A stretch of DNA of 64,000 nucleotides from Epiperipatus broadwayi (lineage: Eukaryota; Onychophora; Udeonychophora; Euonychophora; Peripatidae). The stretch is taken from NCBI GenBank assembly GCA_028023455.1, contig JAQFVV010006709.1, positions 308,001-372,000 on the forward strand, in the 5' to 3' direction. Of the stretch, positions 22,792 to 35,219 are shown in pieces; position 1 is the stretch's first letter; each line of letters opens with the position of its first letter. Both the position numbers and the translations under genes were made by a program. The notes below the pieces were generated by a model. It did no database searches. It was not told the origin of the DNA and saw only the letters and a program-made list of their open reading frames with translations.

Positions 22792-24599
22792 ACTACACGG
22801 AATATCCCGCAAATAGTAATAATAATATGACATCTTTTATCCGTGAAAACATTAGAATTAATATATATATATATATATATATATATGAGTTAATGCAAAA
22901 TTCTGCTGAAATAAAATGCTTATTTTATTAAAAGAAATAATATATTTTTCTTTTTAAAATCTTGTTAAAATATGGCATATGATTTTTATTTTGAGATAAG
23001 CCTGCCAACATTTTCTAAAAGAATTATGTTTGTAATTAGTTAGCCCATTCAAGGCAAATTAAAAATGGCCTTCTCTTTCTTTTTTAATTAATAAAATTCA
23101 AAGTTTAAAGAAAGAAATTTAGAATAAAAAAGTAAAAGTTATTTTTTAGAAAGTGTTACCTTAAAACAAAGGAACGTGGGAGGGCTTATCAAGATCTAAG
23201 ATCATAGGCAAAATAATAGAAGGTAGCTTACAAAAAAAGTATAAATATGAGAGAACAAAAGACTTGGCATTCAGATTTCTCTTTGGAGAACTCTTTCAGA
23301 TGTTGCTTGTTGAGATTTTATTCCAAAAAATTATTCAACTGTCATCTTCGAAATCACAGAAAAGTTTGAACATGCTACAAGCTAAAAGTCATAAGAATTT
23401 GATGGATTCTACTATGCTTGGCTAGGCAAATAGCTTTGTCTATCACCGAGGTTTCTAAATACCATCAAAATGCCGTAGTATCCACCCAATAGTAATCCAA
23501 ATTCTGTGCCATGTCTATAGGACTTTTCATAAAAGCATGCTACTTATTTCCATTTTCCTTGTCCAGACAAATACCTATTGAATGCCGCCTAACAGGAGCA
23601 AAAAACTAAGACGGTAATCATATCTCTCCTCATGAACTATTTATTATGCTACCCTTTTTGTTCATACCTTTCTTAATTGCTTATTTGAATTATATTTTGA
23701 ATTGTTTTATTTAATGATATTTGTAATGTAACCATTTTTATTAGACTAGTCTTAGATATATATTGTGTGATCATCTATCTATATATATTTAACCCTTTTT
23801 CTTTGCTATTCTTTATTACTAACATGTATAAAGATTTTGTATTCCATTGTGGTTAAGTTTAAAAATTAATTTTTCATTTAAAATCTCTTTCCAATTTTAT
23901 TTGTTTCTAAATTCCATACGAGCAAGTTTCCTTTGTTTGACAACTTGATCTACTCGATAATGCCTCTTTTGTCCGCCATTAGCTTATTACGTATATCTGA
24001 TTTAGCTATATATGTCTTAAACAATTTTTAAACTGTATGTTTTTAGCACAAAGCAATTAGAAAATGCTTTGTGAAAGATTTTTATCTTTATCGAGGAGAT
24101 TCGAGTTGACAATTTTATTAGAATTGGGAAGAAAAGATCTAGACTGCAAAAATATTATATCATTTAATCTGTTTTGGTTGTCTCATTAGTTTTTCATTAA
24201 TTCAGGGGAATAGTGGAGGCCATTAGAACATTACTAACATTTTAAAGTTCTTAATTAAATATATTATTTAACTAAAAAGCTTGAGTTTTTCTAATTTTAT
24301 TTTAATGCTTCATTTTGCTTTTCCAATGATCCAGGCATGCAAAACACATTTTTCATAGTATTTTATGCACATTTAACTATTTAGCTCTGTAGGTGTTCTC
24401 GTCCATGTCTCCCTCTGATGCTAAGCTTTGTGGCCGGATGAAAATAATTTATGCGTGTCTCAGATAATGTTGTTGGTTCATAGTTAGCCTTGAGAATAGG
24501 CGAACAGGGCAGAGGTCATAGTATTCTTGATTGGGTGGCCTATACTTTCGCCTAGTATTTGAACTGGGTTAAACCAACATACATCATCTGACTGTTACA

Positions 24600-25020
24600 G
24601 TAATTTTTTTTTTCCGCATTCTGTCGACCAACGTGGGCCAAATTTCATTTTTTTTTTGAAAGAATAAAAATAGGGTATTTGAAAATATAGGTAGATGTAT
24701 AAGATTTTTTCCCCGCATTTTATCGACCAGCTAGGCCGAATTTCATTTTTTTTTGGAAGAATAGGAATAGGAGAGTTGAAATAATAGATAATAGGTAAAA
24801 ATTTTCTCGGAGTTGTCTCCGTGGACGAATGACATTTTTTAAAAAAAAAATTAGTACCCTAAAAAGTTTGTTTTAGTTTAACATATTTATATAAAAATAT
24901 AAGTATAATTTTTCCGAGTTTTGTTTCCTAATGTGAGCAAATGCCATTTTTTTAAAATTAATTAACAAGTTAAATGTGTCATAAGGTAAACTTTTTTTTT
25001 TCTGAGTTTAGTATATATGA
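24600..25020 (+). repeat. Degenerate tandem array after the 5' LTR of element 2
   Basis: Units of about 100 bp. Each begins with a T-run then CCGCATT or TCCGAGTT, followed by GACCAACGTGGGCC-like and AAATTTCATTTTT-like words. The first two units, with CCGCATT at 24614 and 24713, are clearest; later ones are diverged. The position matches the tandem array after the 5' LTR of element 1. Confidence 0.55.
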
Positions 25021-25784
25021 AATGATTATTTTACATTTAGAAAAGTTAACACTCCGTTAGTTAGTTTTTTTTGTGATTATAAAATGAGATTTCAGAGTTA
25101 AAGAATTTTTTTTTCCCTAATGAGTAGTTTTGTCATGGCCAGTCGCCATATTGTTGTTTTTGTCATATAAAGTATATAGCTTTAATGTGGCTGAAGTGTC
25201 AAATACATACCTACCTGCCCTCCCTTAAAATAGCTTTCGTACTTTATGTTACTTTAGTACTGCTTAAACATTAAAAGTTTTGAAATAATAATGTTTTTTC
25301 GAAATAAAGTGTATATTCGGTGTGTTAATATTTTAGTAAAAAAGTACAAATAGATAAAAGGTTTTTTTCTCCGTTTGTATAAATTTTTGTAAAGATCTAA
25401 TAGATAACATTTTTCCGTTAATAGAAATTTTTTTTTAAGATCTAAAGTTTGATAAGTTCGAATTAGCGCGTGTCAACGTACGGTGTTAGCAATTTTTTTT
25501 TTCACTTTCTCTGCGTTTCATTTTTTTATATGAATAATTATAATCATGCAAAAAAAATTTTTTCACTTTTAAATATTTTGAAATTACGTTTCCATGCAAA
25601 CAATATATATAAAATAGGTTTTGTTTCAATAATAGCAAACTTAATTTTCAACTTTATAAAAAGTAAATGTGTATGTTCGTTTTAATAAATACATATATGA
25701 TATATTTTGTATAACATATATGTCAGCCACCTTTAGTTAAGATTTTTTTTCTAAGTTCGGATTATGCTATTGAATCATTTATTG

Positions 25785-25893
25785 AGTAACTGTTAGGTGA
25801 AGACTCTTTGAGTAACCATTAGGTGAAGCTCTTGTTTTTAGTAACCATTGTTGATGAAGACTTTTTCTAGTAACCGTTTAGGTGAAGACCCCT
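25785..25893 (+). repeat. Short tandem repeat AGTAACCGTTAGGTGAAGAC, 4 units
   Basis: AGTAAC words at 25785, 25811, 25839 and 25869 are each followed by TTAGGTGAAGAC-like sequence. The 96-bp units of element 1 (near 1756) contain a similar AGTAACCTCAAAGCAGGTGAAGACC, suggesting a shared leader module. Confidence 0.6.
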
Positions 25894-26855
25894 TACATTT
25901 TAGAGTTCTGGATTGCTGAGTAGCCTGAAATAATAGGTCTATGACTGCAATCAGTGCTTCCTTGTTATATTTGCGACCAGCATTACTAGCCTGAAATAAT
26001 AGGAGTATGCAGTCTGTAATATGACGAATCGTTCTAATAAAATCATGTACATGATAATGAAAAAATATTTATGTAGGTATATCTGTTTGTATATTTATAT
26101 GTAGTCATATATATGCTTATTTAATGGTGTACATATTCATATATATGGGTGTATATGGTATACACTTCATTATAGTTCGGTAAAACCAGTTTTTATATAA
26201 ATGTTTTTTAACAGTTTTTGATCTCAATGCATTTTCTGTAAAATTGCTTGATAATTGTTAATCTATTTCGGGTTGTGACCAAAATGGTAGTTGGTTTCGA
26301 TCCCAGGTTCATAATTTGGAGTGGCGGTTATCATGGGATTTTATTTTAATTTTTTGTTGTATTTTTTTTGTTAATCATACTGTGGCTGTTTGAATTTTTT
26401 TTGTGTGTCGTGACCAAAATGGTAGCGTTGTTTTGAACCCTGGTCAGACATGTTACCTTACTGAGTTGTATACATCTTAGACTTAATATTGTCATTTAAA
26501 ATAGCATTTACTTATTCATGCAGAGATTTTTTTAAAGTGAAACTCAAAATAAATTTTAATCGCGTTTAAACTTTATAAATCCTTATCAATGTGTGCTTGG
26601 ATCATTATCCATTAATGTATATATTTGATATGGCCATTGTCTTGTCGACTGGCACCCCCATCAAATAAATTTGTCGGCAAGTGCAATCTCTCATATCGGA
26701 TTACAAATAAACAAACCATAGGAGGTAGATGATCAAAATAACAATGTATGCTTAGTGAGCCAAAACAATTTTTAAACATGACTTATGTATATTTTGTTCA
26801 TATATTCCTTTTGATATATATATATACTTGTAAATGCATTTTTTAGTTGTTTCAG

Positions 26856-26880
26856 GTGTCAGAGAAAGCCAGGTCAAGCT
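26856..26880 (+). other. Possible small spliced leader exon of element 2
   Basis: TTTTTTAGTTGTTTCAG precedes and GTAAGTGAA follows a 25-nt stretch, upstream of the gag-like ORF. This mirrors 2275-2392 of element 1. Inferred from splice consensus only. Confidence 0.25.
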
Positions 26881-27271
26881 GTAAGTGAATTATTTTAATT
26901 ATATTAATTGAGTAATGACATTTTAATGAAATATAACAATAAATAAAGTAAAGTGAGGAGAATAATATGTAGTATAAATAAATATTAAAAACAGACACAG
27001 CAGGATTTTTTTTTTCATGTACAAACTGATACAGATAGGCATAGGTTTAAGATAGGACCTCGTGAGATAGGCAAAGTTAATTTCTGAAAACATAAATAAA
27101 ACAGATAGTTATAATTTTAGAAAGAACTAATTTTTTTTATATATACAGAAGGATATAGCTCCTAGATACATGTGATAAAATATACTTATCTAGATTGTTT
27201 ATAAAAGACTAAAATACATTTTCAAATAAGGTGGAATTGTTATATAACAAAATAGCCAATATTAAGCAAAA

Positions 27272-27937
27272 ATGGAAGAACAGAAGAAAGGCGAAGTTTA
27301 TGACAGTGAGAAGGTAGTGCTCAACCTTCCAAATACGGCAACATGTACTCATAATGATCAAAACTATAACTTGGAAGCTCTCATCAAAGAAATGAGGGAA
27401 GAAACAAAAATGATGATGACCATATTCCAAGAAGGTATGAAAATTACATCACAAATATTGAGCCGTTTGGAAGAAAACATGGAAATCCTTCAAAAACAGA
27501 CTAGTATTGTAACAAAAGTATTACCAGATGATGATAATCAGGAAAAGGGACAAGACGAACAAGAGCAAGGTGACATTCAGGTTAAATCACTGATTGATGA
27601 AGAAGCATGTAAAGATATTCACCACTTAGACTTGTCAGTCAAACATGAAAGGCAAAGTGGAGAAGGAAATTGTCAGATCATAGAGGATGGCAAGAGCACA
27701 ATGTCTCTTCAGACTTTGGATTTGGTAAACAAAACTGAAAAGATGGGACAACACTTTAATAATAAAATGAGTAACTTGACTGGAGCTATTCCAATACATT
27801 TGCAGTATGATACAGCATGTCTTCAGGTATTCAAAACCAAAATCTTAGTGGAAGAGGAAAAAATAGACCAACTAGGAAACCAAAAGATCACAAGGAAACG
27901 ATTAAGACGGGCAGTGCTGCATCGGAAGACAAAATGA
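27272..27937 (+). CDS. Gag-like N-terminal protein of LTR element 2
   Basis: A 221-codon frame from ATG (MEEQKKGEV). An acidic and polar N-terminus leads into a Met/Glu-rich coiled coil (LIKEMREETKMMMTIFQEGM) that resembles the LLRKMKEDRKLMLMMMER segment of the element 1 Gag in position and composition. The capsid-type YLxxxAxxWW motif present in element 1 is missing. The last 40 residues are basic. Overlapping frame 27817-27999 suggests a frameshift near the end. Probably a truncated Gag; a new short coiled-coil protein is possible. It lies about 390 bp downstream of the candidate leader exon. Confidence 0.5.
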   Translation: MEEQKKGEVYDSEKVVLNLPNTATCTHNDQNYNLEALIKEMREETKMMMTIFQEGMKITSQILSRLEENMEILQKQTSIVTKVLPDDDNQEKGQDEQEQGDIQVKSLIDEEACKDIHHLDLSVKHERQSGEGNCQIIEDGKSTMSLQTLDLVNKTEKMGQHFNNKMSNLTGAIPIHLQYDTACLQVFKTKILVEEEKIDQLGNQKITRKRLRRAVLHRKTK

Positions 27938-28417
27938 AAACACCAATATCAATTCAAGCAAAGGAAGCAAGGGTGGCTGAGAGATCTGAGGCCAAGTAGT
28001 ATAGTGCGGAAAGAAGTAAAAAAGTTTTTTCCGATATATAAAGGCCCTCACGCATTACAAAAGTGTGGAATAAGTGTTTTGTTTTGAAAAAATAATATCA
28101 GCCTAAAAAGAGAGTATAATATTAGAAACAGAAACTTAAAACCTTATGTACCACTGGACCCTGGAAAATTTAGAATGTAAAAAGATAAATATAACTTGTT
28201 AAACTAAAAACAACATGGACTCGGTTTAACATACAGGAGATTGAATTATGGATAAACCATTAGTTATATAGAAAAAGAAAGACTGTTACTTAGTAACAAA
28301 TTAAGTATTACAACAAATATAGAGTAGGCTTGAACTCACCTGGCACAAAATTTTTTACCTCTGACCTGAAGCAACAGCATTTTTTAACATTTTTTTTGCT
28401 CACTAACTATTGGGAAA
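27938..28417. other. Non-coding tail of element 2 interior
   Basis: No pol motifs. AT-rich sequence runs to the 3' LTR, ending ATTGGGAAA as a weak polypurine tract. Confidence 0.5.
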
Positions 28418-30430
28418 TGAAGCAATGGATCTGAAGTCCGATCCAAGCTTCACAGCCTCCTATAAACTTAATTAGTATTGTAGGCCTGAATTAAGTTTAT
28501 AGCCCAATATCAGCAGGGTTTTGCATTACAGCTAAAATTAATTATGTTTATTAAATTTGTATTTGCATTTAACTATTTCATTTTAAATAAATTCCATTCT
28601 AAGATTAGATTTCTGTTAATAAAAATTACTTGTAAAACCCATTAGTCAAACATATATATACGTCAAGCATATATATGAGTTAATGCAAAATTCTGCTGAA
28701 ATAAAATGCTTATTTTATTAAAAGAAATAATATATTTTTCTTTTTAAAATCTTGTTAAAATATGGCGTATGATTTTTATTTTGAGAAGCCTGCCAACATT
28801 TTCTAAAAAAATTATGTTTGTAATTAGTTAGCCCATTCAAGGCAAATTAAAAATGGCCTTCTCTTTCTTTTTTAATTAATAAAATTCAAAGTTTAAAGAA
28901 AGAAATTTAGAATAAAAAAGTAAAAGTTATTTTTTAGAACGTGTTACCTTGAAACACAGGAATGTGGGAGGGCTTATCAAGATCTAAGATCATAGGCAAA
29001 ACAATAGAGGGTAGCTTACAAAAAAGATATAAATATGAGAGAGAACAAAAGACTTGGCATTCAGATTTTTCTTTGGGGAACTCTTTCAGATGTTGCTTGT
29101 TGAGATTTTATTCCAAAAAGTTATTCAACTGTCATCTTCGAAATCACGGAGAAGTTTGAACATGCTACAAGCTAAGTCATATGAATTTGATGGATTCTAC
29201 TGTGCATGGCTAGGCAAATAGCTTTGCCTATTGCTGAGGTTCCTAAGTACCATCAAAATGCCATCATATCCACCCAATAGTAATCTGAACTTTGTGCCAT
29301 GTCTGTAGAACTTTTCGTAAAATCATGCTACTTATTTCCATTTTCCTTGTCTGAACAAATACCTATCGATGGTCGGATCAAGCCACGAATGCCACCTAAC
29401 AAGAGCAAGGAACTAGGATGGTAATCGTATCTCTCCTCATGAACTATTTATTATGCTACCCTTTTTGTTCATACCTTTCTTAATTGCTTATTTGAATTAT
29501 ATTTTGAATTGTTTTATTTAATGATATTTGTAATGTAACCATTTTTATTAGACTAGTCTTAGATATATATTGTGTGATCATCTATATATATATATATTTA
29601 ACCCTTTTTCTTCGCTATTCTTTATTACTAACATGTATAAAGATCTTGTATTCCATTGTGGTTAAGTTTAAAAGTTAATTTTTCATTTAAAATCTCTTTC
29701 CAATTTTATTTATGTTTCTAAATTTCGTACGAGTAAGTTTCCTTTGTTTGCCAACTTGATCTCTACAATAATGCCTCTTTTGTCTGCCATTAGCTTATTA
29801 CGTCTATCTGATTTAGCTATATATGTCTTAAATAATTTTTAAACTGTCTGTTTTTAGTGCAAAGCAATTAGAAAATGCTTTGCGAAAGATTTTTATTATT
29901 GTACTTTATCGAGGAGATTCAAGATGACAATTTTATTAGAATTGGGAAGAAAAGATCTAGATTGCAAAAATATTATATCGTTTAATCTGTTTTGGTTGTC
30001 TAATTAGTTTTTCATTAATTCAGGGGAATAGCAGACGCCATTAGAACATTACTAACATTTTAAAGGTGTTAATTAAATATATTATTTAACTAAAAGCTTT
30101 TCTAATTTTATTTTAATGCTTCATTTTGCTTTTCCAATGATCCAGGCACACAAAACACATTTTTCATAGTACTTTTATGCATATTTAACTATTTAGCTCT
30201 GTAGGTGTTCCCGTCTATGTCTCCCTCTGATGCTAAGCTTTGTGGCCAGATGAAAATAATTTATGCGTGTCTCAGATAATGTTGTTGGTTTGTAGTTAGC
30301 CTCAAGAATAGGTGAACAGGGCAGAGGTCATAGTATTCTTGATTTAATATCTCGCGTATGGGTGGCCTCAAGGTACTTTCACCTAGTATTCGAACTGGGT
30401 TAAACCAACATACATCATTTGACTGTTACA
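28418..30430 (+). repeat. 3' LTR of element 2
   Basis: About 2.01 kb. It matches the 5' LTR end to end without the foldback insertion. It begins TGAAGCAATGG, ends ACTGTTACA and is followed by the ATAC target duplication. Short open frames inside it (such as 28962-29159) have no recognisable product. Confidence 0.85.
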
Positions 30431-30699
30431 ATACTATCATGTGTTTCCATGTATTTTTCTCAAATATCACATTTGAACAAAATGTTATGTAAATCTGATT
30501 TGATATATATCTTGTTATGTAATTTTTTTTTTTTTCAATTACTGTAAATCATGTTTTTCCCTTATCAAGATTGTTAACCTTTATTATATATCTAGTATCA
30601 TGAATCAATTTGTATTTGAGACCTCATGTTTTCAACTGTAACTTGAGTAACCGTTTTTGAGTTTTGATGAAGTTTGTTCTTTTTAACATCATCATAATA

Positions 30700-30931
30700 A
30701 TAAAAAGTTGAGCAGCAGGTGATTCACCTGTTCATAGTCTGGATGGTGGGCTCCAGAGTTTTACATTTGGAAAGGGCTAAAGCTCTGATGCTGAAAGGGT
30801 GGGGGACATCCCTGTACACACTTTGATCAATTGGAATTGGTTTCCACCTTTTTTTCATGTTCTGTGATAGTTTTCATTCAGGGTTTTGGCAGGGATTGTT
30901 ATTAAATGATAATTTTGGGAAACAATATGGC
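30700..30931. repeat. Dispersed repeat R, copy 2
   Basis: Same orientation and extent as 20925-21154. It begins after an ATA-rich stretch and ends GGGAAACAATATGGC. Confidence 0.75.
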
Positions 30932-33180
30932 TATATATATTTTAAAATTTCTACTGTTTTATTTCTTTTGTCTATTTTTTTTTTAAGAATTGAAATATTC
31001 ACACTCAATTTTGGATTGTAATAAACTTGTCTTTATATAGGTAGTTTCTCTAGCCAATACTTATCTATAATGTTCTACCTTTTTAGATGTGTTTTTTTAA
31101 TTTTTGAGAAATAGGACTGATGTTATTTGTGTACAAATAACTGATGATGACACTAACACTAATAATAGATATATTGTGCTTGACATATAACACCCTTATG
31201 AAATAAAGTTATGCCAAAATAGCACCTCAAGTTTATGTAGTGTTATTTATTTTTTGGTGAGCAGCAAACTTTGTATACACACATTGTGATTTATCACAAC
31301 ATTTTACCATGGTAAATTTTTATCAAAAAATGTATTAGACTATTGTATTTTATTCTACTGGTGAATGTATTTGGAGAATTATAAAGTTTGGGTTTTTTTC
31401 AAAATACATGTAACAATTCAATTTGATAATAAATTAATTGAATATTTTTATTGCTCAGTTCATAAGAATATCAAGCATAAACTGCCAAATCTGGAGTCAA
31501 TACAAAGATCTTAGATCCAGAATTAAACACTCTCTCAATGTATTAAACCATGATTTATATAGTTTATATAAAGTGGTAGATTCTGGATCTCAAAATATGC
31601 AGATCACAGCATGAATCTTTCACTTTCATTGCTGAAATTCTTTAGTATCCTGAAGTGATAAATCTATTATTTTTGCCCTGTATTCAATATAGTAGCAAAC
31701 TCTGAAACTCATGGTTATTGGATCACAAATCCATTCTTTTCCAGGGTTTGAACTTTTTATAAACTCTTGACTTATTTTTGTATAATTTGGTATAATGGAA
31801 GGCTCTGGAAGCTAAGGTCAATTTATTAAACTTCAGTTTTCTCATTTCCAACAAATGCACTTTTTATAAACTCTTGAGCAATAAATCACTTAATTATTTA
31901 CTTAGTAGTCTATTTACCACAAGATAATGCACTAATTGCACAATGTTTTTATTTACTGCAACAAGAAAAAAATTTTAAGCTGAGATATCTCTTAAAGTTT
32001 GAGATATATCACACAGTATTTCCATCACAGCTTGCATATCACAACCATTCATAATTATGAAAACTCAAAACACTTTCTCATTATGCATAGATTTTCATCA
32101 GATAAGGAGACATTAAATTTCTTAATCCTCTTGTCATTGTTGATAGATCACTATTTTTCTAGTAAACTGTCATACAGATTAAGTACTAGATTCTGACCAT
32201 AATATCATATGGAAAATTGAATAATTGTGGAAATGTAGTCCTATTTTAATCTATTAAGAACTTGGTTACATGTTTCAGTAATATCATTCCAGCAAAGTTC
32301 TCAGCTGGCTGTGGATATATTTGCTAGATAATTTTATATACGCATTGTTTACAATGTTCTTAGGTTTTACTTAACCCTTAAATTTAATATTCATTTACAT
32401 TATTTTTGGCTCTTATTGATCAATTAAAATATATCAACAAAACAATGTTCAAGTATACTAATTGCACACGCATTATCTGCACTCATCCTGACATCAAAAT
32501 GAGTTTGCAACTTTGTGACCAACATTTATAAATAATACTTAACAATATCTGTAATTTATACACCCGTAAGGAATATCAACATTAATATGAGGCAGGTAGT
32601 GACCCAAATAAGAGAAAACCTTTTCATTAAGGTTGAGGTATGCTAGGATTTTATTGTTAGTCATACAGAGACTTGGGTTTACCTATTAACTTCTGTCCAT
32701 CAATAAAGAAATCATCTTACAGTGTAGAAAATAACCAAGTGGGAAACTTTTCCACTGTATTTAAATACTTTATAAATACGGAATAAATATCTTAGTGAGC
32801 GAGCTAAATTACGACTCCACTAGCTTGATGGGGACTCTTTGTCCATCCACATATACACAGGTCTAACATCATTTTGTATGAGTAAAACTTTCACATCTAC
32901 ATTCCTCTTGTGAAATAGTATGCCAGAACATTAGCCAACAATTTTTCCAAGCCTTAATTAGCTTAACTTTACAATAATAGTAATAGCAATAGGAAATGCA
33001 TATTAAATTTTTAAAACTATTTCTCAGCACTTTTATAGGATAATGATGATGTTTTAGGCCAACAGTCACACAACCTTTACAAAACATATCAATAAGTCTA
33101 AGCACTTGATAATAATACCTGATCTAACCCAAAACATTTCACTTAACAATATCTCTCACTCTCTTCATTAAAAAAAATGT

Positions 33181-33315
33181 AAAAGCATTTAAAACAGGCA
33201 CATACAAAATGATTTGATATTAACTTATCTATCCCCAAAATAATAGTAATAAAAGCATTTAAAACAGACACATACAAAATGATTTGATATTAACTTATCT
33301 ACCCCCAAAATAATC
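33181..33315. repeat. Tandem duplication, 70-bp unit x2
   Basis: AAAAGCATTTAAAACAG... at 33181 repeats at 33251 with two or three substitutions. Confidence 0.92.
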
Positions 33316-33702
33316 AATTTTAACATGGATTAACTTTAAACGGATATATATATGATTAAAAAAAATTTTTTTCTCTCTTTTTTTTTAGATTAAATGTTCA
33401 AAATGAATAACAAATAATAAAAATATACTTAAATTGTTTTCATAGATTGTCCTTCCAATTTATGGTTTCCATTTTTCTTTTTTTTGTTTGTTTGTGTGCA
33501 TACATGGCTTTATGTGAAAGGGTCACAGTTATACAAGTTCAATTCCTATGCCAAAATGTACAATGTTTTCACGCTGATGATAAGATTTTCTCCATTTTTG
33601 GATTCTGGGGATTAACTACACTTTACAGCTGAAAAGAACTTGCTTTTAATTTTTGAATATATAAGTCCACTTCTTGATGTACTTCTCAGTTCACTTATGA
33701 CT

Positions 33703-33793
33703 GATTTGATGCTTTATGTGAGATTATAGTGTTCAGATTTGATGCTTCATATGAGATTGCAGTGTTCAGGTTTGATACTTCATATGCGAAATC
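33703..33793. repeat. Tandem repeat, 33-bp unit, nearly 3 copies
   Basis: GATTTGATGCTTTATGTGAG-type units start at 33703, 33736 and 33769. Confidence 0.88.
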
Positions 33794-35219
33794 AAAATCA
33801 TGAAGTTGATTAATTTCAAAGAGAATGGGATGTGCACCTAATATAAACTTACTCGAGTCATTTTTTTATGTATATTATTAAATTTGGCTAAGTTTATCAT
33901 TTGGGAGACAGACAATTTCTTTTCTCTTTTTCTCTTTATTTAAAAAAAATTTTCTTTTAACTCTATAACAAGGCTTCTCGATAACTGATGATGAGAGAGC
34001 CTGAAATGAGAGAAACAACCAACAACAATCAATGAAGCCCACCCAGTTTAAGACAAATCGAGCTCTTATATTGCCTATTGTTTTTTTTCCTTTTTTGTTG
34101 TTTTAACTTATCCCCTCCTGAATGACTGACCTGCCAAATTCATGTCTGCATTCCAATGAACTGATCACCCAGTTTTTAAGCTTACATTCCTGTGTCACAG
34201 ATATCACTTGATTTACTTCAGTAATTTTCTGCTCGTGAAAATCTCCCCAAAGAACGAATGAAAAAAAACTCTCCCCTCAGAATAAATAAGAAAACTCTTT
34301 CCCCCCTTTTTTCTTTAATAATAATAAAAAAATGTATAGCAACCCAACTTCAAACCCAGAATCTTGACTAAAGTTTTGGGCTGCTATGAATGAACTATTA
34401 AAATGAATTAATTCTTCTTTAAACGAGTTCCTCACAAGATAACACAGGATAATTATTATTCAATTGTGAACTTTATAATTAAATTCACAACTAAATCATA
34501 TACATACACGCATTCCTCACACATACAATTCTAATTAGACCAATTGCTTAATACTCTGATTAATCCTTGATTTTTTTTTACAATTTGATTTTATGAATTA
34601 TGGAGTTTTAACCTATTATTGTGAAATTACGACTATTTATTTTCACTCTCCAGAGTAGTTTTGTAAATCACACAATCCCCTCCCTTCCTTCCAATCTCCA
34701 ACTATTAAAGTGATGTATAAACATTGCTAATCTATAAATTATATCTTTGGCTATTAAATTGTCCTATGAACAATACTAAATAAAACAATTTTTTGCTTAG
34801 AAATCTTTTATAACAAAATGTTTAGTTTGTATATTAAGTGAAACGTATGCAATCCCTAAGAATATGGATTCAAACCTAGCATTAGCTAGAAAGTTTATCT
34901 ATTAAAAAAAATGTACAACTCATGAGGAAAATTTTTATTAAATACTGTCTTACATAGCTAATTCTAAATCTAATAGAGCTTTGGGAAAACCCAAGGGCTA
35001 CAATATATATATAAAACAATTCACTAGAATAAAACTACAAAATTTTAAAAAATGCTTATATAAAATTAAAGATTAAAATTCTTTGCTGTAGCCAGCTTTG
35101 GCGTATTCTGCCATCTTAAGTAGCAATACATTAATATTTAAATATTAAACTCTCACACCAGTGACATTCCCATGTGAATTACCTACTTTCCATAAATTGT
35201 GAATATAAACACAATGACA

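Larger units (their letters stand above)
22286..22833. mobile_element. Near-perfect 548-bp palindrome, foldback family A
   Basis: Two 274-bp arms meet at GGGCCC (22557-22562) with no spacer; I found one mismatch (the A/G in GATATTCCA versus its mirror). On the right a unique tail, CTTTTATCCGTG..., and a (TA)n run follow before the LTR sequence resumes near 22886. The matching position in the 3' LTR has only GCATATATATGAG, so this is an insertion. Each arm carries a hammerhead-like motif. The AT-rich target hides any duplication. Such low arm divergence means the inversion is young or kept uniform by gene conversion. Confidence 0.85.
22032..24599 (+). repeat. 5' LTR of element 2, with foldback insertion
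   Basis: About 2.57 kb, matching the 3' LTR apart from small indels and one insertion of about 0.6 kb (22286 to about 22886). The insertion is absent from the 3' LTR, so it occurred after this element integrated. Confidence 0.85.
22032..30430 (+). mobile_element. Gag-only LTR retroelement 2
   Basis: Direct repeats at 22032-24599 and 28418-30430 start with TGAAGCAATGG and end with GACTGTTACA, satisfying the TG...CA rule. The 4-bp duplication ATAC flanks the element (22028-22031 and 30431-30434), as expected for integrase-mediated insertion. The interior (3.8 kb) holds one short gag-like ORF and no pol. GGGAAA before the 3' LTR is only a weak polypurine tract. No clear tRNA primer-binding site follows the 5' LTR. 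A non-autonomous LTR element that would depend on enzymes supplied by others is the best reading. Confidence 0.8.
30932..35013. other. AT-rich intergenic DNA, no gene seen
   Basis: Only short, low-complexity frames. It contains recent tandem duplications at 33181-33315 and 33703-33793. Confidence 0.6.

Noticed and set aside
26275-26310. tRNA-like B box (GGTTTCGATCCC) suggesting a SINE or primer-binding site
   Set aside because: No A box at the right distance and spacing to TGG does not fit a tRNA 3' end; similar words recur in the leader as part of a repeat.
33970-34020. Another hammerhead-like string (CTGATGATGAGAG ... GAGAAAC)
   Set aside because: The segment between the CTGATGA and GAAA words does not form a stem II and there is no matching stem I.
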